Source: Hepatocystis sp. ex Piliocolobus tephrosceles (lineage: Eukaryota; Apicomplexa; Aconoidasida; Haemosporida; Plasmodiidae). Taken from it: a stretch of DNA of 12,500 bases. The stretch lies in contig CABPSV020000004.1 in NCBI GenBank assembly GCA_902459845.2, forward strand, positions 1 to 12,500, in the 5' to 3' direction. Position 1 is the stretch's first letter. Each line of letters starts with the position of its first letter. Below are positions 1 to 7,081 of this stretch, one piece after another. The position numbers and the translations under genes were made by a program. The notes beneath the pieces were generated by a model. That model was not told the origin of the DNA. It searched no databases and saw only the letters and a program-made list of their open reading frames with translations.

Positions 1-336
1 TAAATAAATAATTAAATAAATAAATAATTAAATAAATAAATATGTAGATAAATAAAAATATTCAACTTATTTTTGTGTTTTCATAATGATTGTATAATTA
101 TGATTCTTTGTAAAGCGTTTTTTATTTAACTCACTAGTATAAATATAAATAAAATTAATGTAATGAAGCTAAAATTTCAGAATGTTTTAATAAATTAGTT
201 TTTAGTTAAAATATGTATTTTTTTACAAAACAAAAAAAAAAAACAAATAAAAAAAAAAATAAACAAATAAATAAAGCGTATAAAGCGTATAAAACTGATA
301 TAACAAAAATTTTTTTTCAAAAAAAAAAAAAAAAAA
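1..336. other. AT-rich 3' flank of the AATF/Bfr2 gene
   Basis: This is non-coding DNA downstream of the minus-strand stop codon. It opens with a degenerate TAAA/TAAT microsatellite at about 1-57 and contains A-rich runs at 230-262 and 319-336. No RNA gene, repeat family or convincing ORF was seen. The short plus-strand ORF over 213-476 is lysine/asparagine-rich homopolymer read-through that then runs antisense to the last AATF exon, so it is not treated as a gene. The AATF 3' UTR and polyadenylation site should lie here, but I cannot place them. Confidence 0.6.
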
Positions 337-2342
337 TTAATCTTGAAACAACGATGATAAAAGAACGTCAATCATTTCGGGATTGTCGACATATTCGTAT
401 GGGTTATCGTCTTTGTTGCTCCTTGGTTCTGGTAACTGTAAAAATCAAATTAAAAATAAATAATAAAAATAAATAATAAAAAAAAATTATTTATACTATA
501 TATAAATATGCATGTACAAATTAAAAGGTTTCCTTTTTGTTTACAATTTGTAATTGTATATAGGTTATTATAAATTATTCTACATTTTTTTTTATTTTAT
601 TTTTTTTTTCTTCAAACCATAAAATTAATTAATTTGGGTATTGGTTCAAAAGATGTGACCTTTCCTTTGGGAACTATATCTTTAGTGTCTAAAAAGAGGG
701 CACAAAGAAAAAAAGAAAATAAAAAAAAATAAAAAAATTACAAAATGTTAAAAAAACAGGACAGTTAGACATAAAAACACGTATAATCTGTTTCTATTAT
801 TTTATTGATATTACATTTTTTTTTTATTTTAAAAAATTCCTTTTGTGACTTTATCAGTTCGTTATCTTCTCTATGATTAAAAAAAAAAAATAAAATAAAA
901 TATATATATATATATATATACGGTATATACGTATGTACAACCGCTTGCGCGTATATATTTATATATTTATTTTTCCGCTTGTTATGTAAATTAATTGTAT
1001 AATTTTTTTTTTTTTTTTTTTTTTATTATAATTACTGGTTATCTTGTAAATTTTTAATAGCGTTGATTAAAAATTTTTTATAGTAAACCTAAAAGTAAAA
1101 CAAAAATAAAAGAATTGATAGATGTATATGTATGTATATACGTGTCTATATGTAAACATACGACCACATGTATATGCTAGCCATTACCTCATCGTTGTAA
1201 ATAAACTGATTTAAATTAAAATTTTCATTATCTGCATACAACAGCTCATAAAGTTCTTTGCCTATAATGTTATGATTGATTTTTTGTGGGTGTGCATTTT
1301 CAATTAAAGTTGGTAAGTCAAACATAACTTGATTAATTTGAGTAGATATTGGTTGTTCATATGTTTTAAGACTTTTTATTGAACTCATTTTTGTTATTTT
1401 ATGCATAATATCAAAATAATTTAAACACATGTTTTTCGAATATCTAAACCATGTATCAATTAAGGAAAAAAGTTTCTTTTCATTGTCTGTTGTATCTTGG
1501 AAATATGATTGTTTTCTTTTCTCATAATATTCTTTATCGTCTTCATCACAAATTATATTTATTTCATCATATGCTTTTTCATTAACTGTTATATTAGATT
1601 TTATAAAATAATTTTTTAATAAATTATGTAATATACATAATAATTCACTCATACTGTTTTTTACGTTTTCTTCATTATACTGTATTTCGTTTGAAGGGCT
1701 AACTTTTTCATTATTTATATTATCACCATTTGAATTATCACCATTTGAATTATCACCATTTGAATTATCACCATTTGAATTATCACCATTTGAATTATCA
1801 CCATTTGAATTATCACTATTTGAATTATTTCCATCCAAATCTTCATCATATTTTTTATTTACCAATAGTTCATTAAAAGAAACAAATGGCAATAAAGGGA
1901 GTTTGTTCGATAAACATAGAAGTTTTTGTGTTAATATTCTTGTTCTTAGCAAAAACTTATATAATTGAACATGTTCCTGAACCAATTTTGATATTTTCTT
2001 TATATCATCATAGTCGTTATTTAACAGCTCGTCACTATATGATGTACTATTACTACTACTACTATCATAACCTTCATTATTATCATTTTTGGTATATTTA
2101 CTTTTTTTATAGTTTTTAATTTCTAATTTGTATAAATCATCTAATTTTTTTTTTTCTACACTTAATTTTTTAGAAATACTTTTTTTTACTTTTAACTTTT
2201 TATTCTTTTTATCATTTTGTTTAATTTTTAACTCTTTGATATTTTCAGTTGTTTTTTTAAAATCACCATTATCTCTAACCTTTTTTTTCTTTTCTTTATT
2301 CTTTTTTACTTTCATTAAAGAAGTTTTCTGTTTTAAAGCCAT
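337..2342 (-). CDS. AATF: AATF/Bfr2 (Traube) family protein, five exons
   Basis: Exons on the minus strand are 2342-1188, 1088-1036, 870-815, 688-618 and 435-337. Joined, they give 477 residues ending in TAA at 339-337. The family works in the nucleolus as an SSU-processome factor for 18S rRNA/40S maturation (yeast Bfr2 with Enp2 and Lcp5; human AATF with NGDN and NOL10). Residues 1-85 are very Lys-rich and nuclear-localisation-like. Residues about 115-160 match the AATF 'L-x-LR-RI-LQK-L---N-LP' segment (here LLRTRILTQKLLCLSNKLP). Residues about 292-350 contain the 'W--------ISTQI-Q-M-D---L' segment. The C-terminal TRAUB region, 380-477, is built from exons 1 to 5: NDE-VYYKKFL, then KSQKEFFKIKKK, VPKGKVTSFEPIPKLINFM, and a final MIDVLLSSLFQD matching the family's '-LY-SLFG' end. 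An Asn/Ser/Gly/Asp repeat interrupts residues 172-209. Phases 0, 2, 1, 0 join without a stop. Exon choice is inferred from homology and GT/AG signals; the exon 4 donor (GTTTGA) is the weakest. Confidence 0.9.
436..617 (-). other. AATF intron 4
   Basis: Phase-0 intron of 182 bp on the minus strand. The donor reads ATG|GTTTGA, which is weaker than the GTAA donors of the other introns. The acceptor is TTTTTACAG|TTACC after a long T/A-rich tract. Without it the frame stops directly after FMV; with it, exon 5 supplies the conserved family C-terminus. Confidence 0.75.
689..814 (-). other. AATF intron 3
   Basis: Phase-1 intron of 126 bp on the minus strand. The donor is AAAT|GTAATA directly after a 10-A run, and the acceptor is CTCTTTTTAG|ACACT after a pyrimidine-rich tract. 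The join creates a TAC codon (Tyr422) and keeps the TRAUB reading frame. A CTAAC branch-point-like element lies upstream of the acceptor. Confidence 0.85.
871..1035 (-). other. AATF intron 2
   Basis: Phase-2 intron of 165 bp on the minus strand. The donor is AACCA|GTAATT and the acceptor is AATCATAG|AGAAG. It carries a 22-base homopolymer (1003-1024) and a TA dinucleotide run (about 900-920). The join makes a CAA codon (Gln403). Confidence 0.85.
1089..1187 (-). other. AATF intron 1
   Basis: Phase-0 intron of 99 bp on the minus strand. The donor is GATGAG|GTAATG and the acceptor is TTTTACTTTTAG|GTTTAC. Reading through it adds only a short unconserved tail (VMASIYMWSYVYI) before a stop. Splicing instead continues the family pattern acidic-x-(F/Y)-Y-x-x-(L/F)-L. 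Confidence 0.88.
1716..1829 (-). repeat. 15-bp tandem repeat coding Asn-Ser-Asn-Gly-Asp in AATF
   Basis: There are about seven near-identical 15-bp units (plus-strand unit TTTGAATTATCACCA), encoding residues 172-209 of the AATF homologue. The unit is a multiple of three and stays in frame. The insert lies between the two conserved AATF blocks and is typical plasmodial low-complexity sequence, likely length-polymorphic. Confidence 0.92.
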
Positions 2343-2573
2343 GTTTTGTTTTTTATTTGGACAAAATATCTTGAATATACTACTATCAAGATGGTATTTA
2401 CAATCAAATTGTTTTTGTATAAATCAAGTATAACAGTTTTTTATTTTAATTTTTTTTTTTTTTATTTCATCTATTTTAAAATACTCATTTTGATTTTAAA
2501 ACTTTTTAATTAAACAGATTTTTTTTTTTTTAAACATTTTTAAACATTTTGAAATGATAAAAATTGTTTTTTA

Positions 2574-2576
<3 letters not shown>

Positions 2577-2609
<33 letters not shown>
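2577..2609. repeat. AT dinucleotide microsatellite
   Basis: An uninterrupted AT run of about 16 units, about 235 bp upstream of the AATF start codon. It is likely to vary in length. No function is assigned. Confidence 0.9.
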
Positions 2610-2614
<5 letters not shown>

Positions 2615-2927
2615 TTTTTAAGTGCTTTTGCATTATTTTATTTTACGATTTTATGTAACATTGTCGTGTTAAAAAATAATTACTATTTTTTTTTTATTTT
2701 TTTTTTATTTTTTTTTTTTATTTTATTTATTTTTTTTTTTTTTTACAGAAATGTAATATACTAGGTTATATCATAATTCCTTAAGTTACGTCATATTATA
2801 CAGTAGTATATATATAAATATATATTGTATAAATTAAATACAAATACAAAACAAATAGATAAAAATTACCAGTTCTTATTACATATATTTATATACATTA
2901 TGTTGCAACAATCATTTACGTGTCAAA

Positions 2928-2957
2928 CATAGCCTTAATTACCATAGCTTTAATTAC
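2928..2957 (+). repeat. Two tandem copies of a 15-bp unit
   Basis: CATAGCCTTAATTAC is followed directly by CATAGCTTTAATTAC, with one mismatch. It lies in a slightly GC-richer part of the intergenic region, just before a possible small ORF. Two copies are too few to call it more than a local duplication. Confidence 0.75.
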
Positions 2958-2962
2958 AGTTC

Positions 2963-3160
2963 ATGAAACAATGGATGTTGGAGATAGTTTTTACTGGTGT
3001 TGTTCTTTTTTATTTGATAAAAATAAAAAGTAAAATAACCTTTAGCATTGTCACCACGAAAACAAAAAGAGGAACATACAACACGCTTAAAATGTTAGAT
3101 ATATATATATATGTATTATTAAGTTCTCATAACCATCACATCAGAACATTTACATATTAA
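2963..3160 (+). CDS. Doubtful small ORF in a GC-richer island
   Basis: This is a 65-codon ORF starting ATGAAACAATGG. A hydrophobic stretch near residues 6-21 (EIVFTGVVLFYLIKIK) could be a membrane segment. By hand count, 2881-3160 is about 22-33% GC, against about 5% for the T-rich line at 2701-2760, and so resembles the coding DNA of this window. A splice-acceptor-like TTAATTACAG precedes the ATG at 2949-2958, so it could also be a downstream exon. I do not recognise the protein. Other intergenic patches (about 4920-5040 and 5820-5880) reach similar GC without good ORFs, so composition alone does not make it a gene. Confidence 0.15.
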   Translation: MKQWMLEIVFTGVVLFYLIKIKSKITFSIVTTKTKRGTYNTLKMLDIYIYVLLSSHNHHIRTFTY

Positions 3161-3764
3161 AAACAAATGACTAAATGACTAAATGAAAAAAAAAAAAAAA
3201 AAAATACATTCCTTTCTACATATTTTCAGTATATATAAAAGTAAAAAAAAAAAAAAATTTTTAAGCTATGAAAATTTACTTGTTGAAATTTTTTAATATT
3301 AATTTTAATATTAAAGAAACTAATAAAAAATAAAAAAATATTATTATTTACATATGCATTTATAACAGTAGCAGTTATTTATATTAATATTTAATACATA
3401 AATATATACATATAAAGTTTTCTTTTCTAAAAATGTTTCATTTTTTATGAAATTTAAAAATCACTTTTTTTTTTCAAGTACACCAAAAAAAAATAATATT
3501 TATTTATAGTTATTTGTATTTAAAGTGCTTCTTTTTTTTTTTTTAATTTATACAAATTGTCAGAATGACTTAAATAAAATATTTCTACAATTTAATACAT
3601 GTTTCGCATATTCAACCAAAATTTTTATTTATTTATTTCATTTTTTTATAAATAATCACAACAGGACAGGTACAAAGAGGTAATAAAATTTATGTCTTAT
3701 ACATATATATAGGACTACATGTACATATGTAGCTATAATATGTACGTGAATAAATATTTCTTCC

Positions 3765-4144
3765 TTCACCATCTCTCTCCCCTACTCCCCAAAAAAAAAA
3801 AAAAAAAAAACACCACTTTTCTATTAAAAAAAAAACAAAAAATAATTAAACTATGTAATTTCTATAAACTATTCATAAGTTATAATGGTTTAACATCATA
3901 AATATCGTAAATAGTTATCATGGGAAGTGTAAATTTGTCATTTTACAAAATTAGCTATATATAAAAAAAAGAAAGAAAAAAACAGATTTTTTTTTTTTTT
4001 ATAAACAATTAACTTATATCTTGTGATAACTTTTAATTTTTAAACAATTTAAAAATAGTGCACACATCCTAAAATGTTTTGGTATTTTTACAAAATAAAT
4101 ATTATATATGCATGTTTTTACACAAGCATCAAATAGCTATTTTT
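3765..4144. repeat. Tandem duplication, unit A
   Basis: This is the first of two diverged, directly adjacent copies of about 380 bp. Shared landmarks, in order, are: a C-rich patch running into poly(A) (3781-3810), CACCA...AAACAAAAAATAATTA (3811-3847), ATCATAAAT-TTGTAAATA-like sequence (3894-3912), and TATTTTTACAAAATAAATATTATA with AAGCATCAAAT-GCTA near the end (4083-4140). The C-rich patch is conspicuous in such AT-rich DNA. No ORF is shared, so it is non-coding or a remnant. Confidence 0.8.
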
Positions 4145-4531
4145 TTATCCCACGTTTCTATCCCCCCTCCAAAAAAAAAAAAAAAAACACCATTTCTCTA
4201 ACAAAAAAAAAACAAAAAATAATTACATTTCGTTAAGCTTATTAACCATTTATGTATTATACTGATGTAAAATCATAAATGTTGTAAATAATCAACGCAA
4301 GAAATAAAAATTTGTATTTTTGTGAAATTTGTTTTGTGTAAAGAAAAAAAAAAAAACAAAAAAAAAAAAAAAGTTTATTTCTTCGTAAAATATTAATACA
4401 TATATATATTCATAACCTTTAATTTGTAAATGACTTAAAAATAAATGATCACTTCTTAGCATGCTTTGATATTTTTACAAAATAAATATTATACACGCAC
4501 GTATTTATACAAGCATCAAATGGCTACATTT
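4145..4531. repeat. Tandem duplication, unit B
   Basis: This is the second copy, abutting unit A in the same orientation. The matching landmarks are the C-rich patch and poly(A) at 4161-4187, CACCA at 4188, ATCATAAATGTTGTAAATA at 4272-4290, and TATTTTTACAAAATAAATATTATA at 4470-4493, with AAGCATCAAATGGCTA close to the end. Landmark offsets from unit A drift from 377 to 387 bp, mostly through homopolymer length changes. The copies are clearly homologous but well diverged, so the duplication is not recent. Confidence 0.8.
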
Positions 4532-6116
4532 TAACGTTTTTTTTTTTTTTTTTTTTGTTAATGTATGTATACCGATTTACACACGTATATATATATATAT
4601 ATATTTATACATACATACTTTTGTCACATAATAAACGTAATTAAAATGCTATTCGTTTAAAAAAAAAAGTCATGTTTTTTATTCAATTGAAAATTTAAAA
4701 AATTTGATGTTTTTTATTTATTAACTTATATTAAGTTTCGTATATGTTGCATATATATAGTACATATATATACATTTATACATATACATATGATTTTTTT
4801 TTTTTTTTTTTTAATTCATTGTTTAATTAAATTGCTTCACAATTATCTTTTATTTTGTGAAATTTTTATAGTTTTTTATATATATAAACACATGCATATA
4901 AAACAACATCAAAAAAAAGTGAAAGTGCAAGCGAAAAGCTATTGCTTTATATATAATATTAAAATTACAAATATTCGTGTACTAATATTGCACTTATTGT
5001 ACTTATTGGTACGTGTTATGAAAAAAATCATATATAGTCAAGCTATTTAACAAATCACTAAGCATTTGTTTTTTTTTTTTTATTTATTTATTTTATTTTA
5101 TTTTTTATTTTATTTTTTTTTCATTTACCTTAATTATAATTATTAGAATAAGCTTATGAATGGAAATAATTAAAGATTTATATATGTTTACACCAGTAAT
5201 AACATAGTTTGATGTACACTTGAAATATTTAAGTTCATTATGCATTTAAGAAATGTTTATTACTTTTTTTTTTCTTTTATTTCTTAATGTTTTTTAGCCC
5301 ATAAACATACTCTTTTTTATTATATATATATATATATATATACATATTTTTATATTCAATAAACCATCTATCTTATATTACTTTACATATTGTGCCCTTT
5401 ATATATAAATTACAATATTTGTATATTTTAGTATCTATATATATTTATAGCCTATAACATGTAATAAGAAAGTTTTAATGTATGAATTTCTATTAAGCAA
5501 GTTTATTTTATAAATAAAATATTATATCTACCTACCTATATGTACATATATATATGTATATTTTTTTACATTAATTTTTATACATATAGTTTAGTACATA
5601 TATATATATATTTCGTTATTTTGCCTTTTATCTTTAATTATAGTTGATACCTTAAAACATATTATTTATTATATACTTTTTAACAATTCTAATATTAGTA
5701 TTCATGTTTTTTAATTTGCATTGTTATTTTGGTTAATTTAATTTATTTTATTTAGTTTTTTTAGTTTATTTGATTAATTTAATTAATTTGGTTAATTCCT
5801 ATGTTATTATATGATCAATTTAAGTGTTAATATAAACTAACAGCAATATGCGGCTTCATTTGAGATAGTATGATTAATTTTAAATTGCCCATTTAATCTG
5901 ATATATAGCTAACTTTACGTACATTTCTTTTTATGCATATTTACCACTATAAATGCTAAGCTATATATATATATATATATGTATAATTATTTTAGTGTAC
6001 GCTCGTTTCTTTTTTTTACATAACTCTCTGTACATATATTAAATTGTATGTTTATATATATATATATATATTTAGGTACATAACACTTCGAGATATCATT
6101 CAGTATTGTAAGTTTA

Positions 6117-6124
<8 letters not shown>

Positions 6125-6149
<25 letters not shown>
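6125..6149. repeat. A25 homopolymer
   Basis: An uninterrupted run of 25 A residues, one of many poly(dA:dT) tracts in the NEMF upstream region. Such tracts exclude nucleosomes in AT-rich eukaryotic promoters. That role here is inference. Confidence 0.9.
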
Positions 6150-6700
6150 TTGTGTTTTTTTTATTTATATAAAATATTTATAATAAAAATAGAATAGTCA
6201 ATAGAAATAAATTTTGCGCAAACAAGAAATTGATTATATTTATTACCGTTTCATTATGTTAATATTGTGATTGTACCGATTTGGTAGAGATATCAAAAAA
6301 AAAATAAAATAAAAATTAAATATAAATGAAAATAAAATATATCTAAAAAAAAAAAAAAAAATTTTATAAAATCGCAAAATAACAAGATTTATGAAATAAT
6401 CATTTAAGAATTAACAGAGTATTACTTTTCATGATTTTAAAATGAACAATTTCATTACATTATAACATAAAATTTTTTTTTTTTTTTTTTTTTTTAGAAA
6501 AAACAAAAAGTAATGTATTAATAACATGCTCGTAATTTAATTGTTATATAAATGACCCTTTTTTTTTTATATAACAGTTTAAAATATATATAAAAATATT
6601 AAAAAAAAAAAAAAAAGAAAAAAATCTGTTGACGTTTGAAAATGTTTCTTAGGATATTTTCTACATTTTTACAAGAATTATTTTAAAAAAAAAAAAAAAA

Positions 6701-7060
6701 AACGAGCACAATAAAAACGAGCACAATAAAAACGAGCACAATAAAAACAAGCACAATAAAAACAAGCACAATAAAAACAAGCACAATAAAAACAAGCACA
6801 ATAAAAACGAAAACAATAAGAACGAAAACAATAAAAACGAAGACAATAAAAACGAAAACAATAAAAACGAAGACAATAAAAACGAAGACAATAAAAACGA
6901 AGACAATAAAAACAGAGACAATAAAAACAGAGACAATAAAAACAGAGACAATAAAAACAGAGACAATAAAAACAGAGACAATAAAAACAGAGACAATAAA
7001 AACAGAGACAATAAAAACAGGGACAATAAAAACAGGGACAATAAAAACAGGGACAATAAA
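6701..7060 (+). repeat. 24 x 15-bp minisatellite directly upstream of NEMF
   Basis: There are exactly 24 units of 15 bp (AAC-NNN-NAC-AATAAA type) with no indel. Variants sit in blocks: AACGAGCAC x3, AACAAGCAC x4, AACGAAAAC/AACGAAGAC x7, AACAGAGAC x7 and AACAGGGAC x3. This block order shows growth by local unit duplication. It ends 21 bp before the NEMF ATG. The NEMF frame passes through it without stops (Lys-Asn-x-x-Asn), but a TAA at 7076-7078 closes that frame before the ATG and no ATG opens it upstream, so it is most likely 5' UTR or promoter. All three minus-strand frames are open across it (Leu/Phe/Ser, Cys/Phe/Tyr and Val/Phe/Ile repeats) simply because of the repeat; these are not genes. 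Confidence 0.95.
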
Positions 7061-7081
7061 AATAAGAATAACATATAATCC

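Larger units (their letters stand above)
2343..6700. other. Long divergent intergenic region between AATF and NEMF genes
   Basis: About 4.4 kb separate the AATF start from the NEMF-proximal minisatellite. Nothing here gives a convincing protein gene, tRNA or rRNA. The short ORFs (for example 2564-2764, 3719-3901 and 4790-5050) are homopolymer- or AT-driven. The region is dominated by poly(T)/poly(A) runs, such as the T-rich tract at about 2687-2744, A25 at 6125-6149 and T-runs at 4540-4557 and 6475-6495. TA microsatellites lie at about 2577-2609, 4585-4604, 5320-5341, 5960-5980 and 6054-6071. Both promoters must lie here because the genes diverge, but no recognisable core element can be assigned. 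Listed separately are a tandem duplication and a GC-richer island. Confidence 0.7.

Noticed and set aside
1886..2433. Plus-strand ORFs rich in Phe, Tyr and Leu opposite AATF exon 1
   Set aside because: They are antisense to lysine- and asparagine-rich codons of exon 1; the minus-strand frame carries the family motifs.
4790..5050. 86-codon plus-strand ORF
   Set aside because: It begins in a poly(T) run, has no recognisable motif and has AT-driven composition. An open frame of this length is plausible by chance across 4.7 kb.
2343..6700. tRNA, snRNA or snoRNA genes
   Set aside because: I found no cloverleaf, snRNA signature or paired C/D boxes by eye on either strand; a covariance search would be needed to exclude diverged RNAs.
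6701..7060. CRISPR array
   Set aside because: The units are contiguous 15-bp tandem repeats with no spacers, in a eukaryotic context.
6653..7078. N-terminal extension of NEMF through the minisatellite
   Set aside because: Although in the same frame, a TAA at 7076-7078 separates it from the ATG, no ATG opens it upstream, and the conserved NFACT N-terminus begins exactly at 7082.
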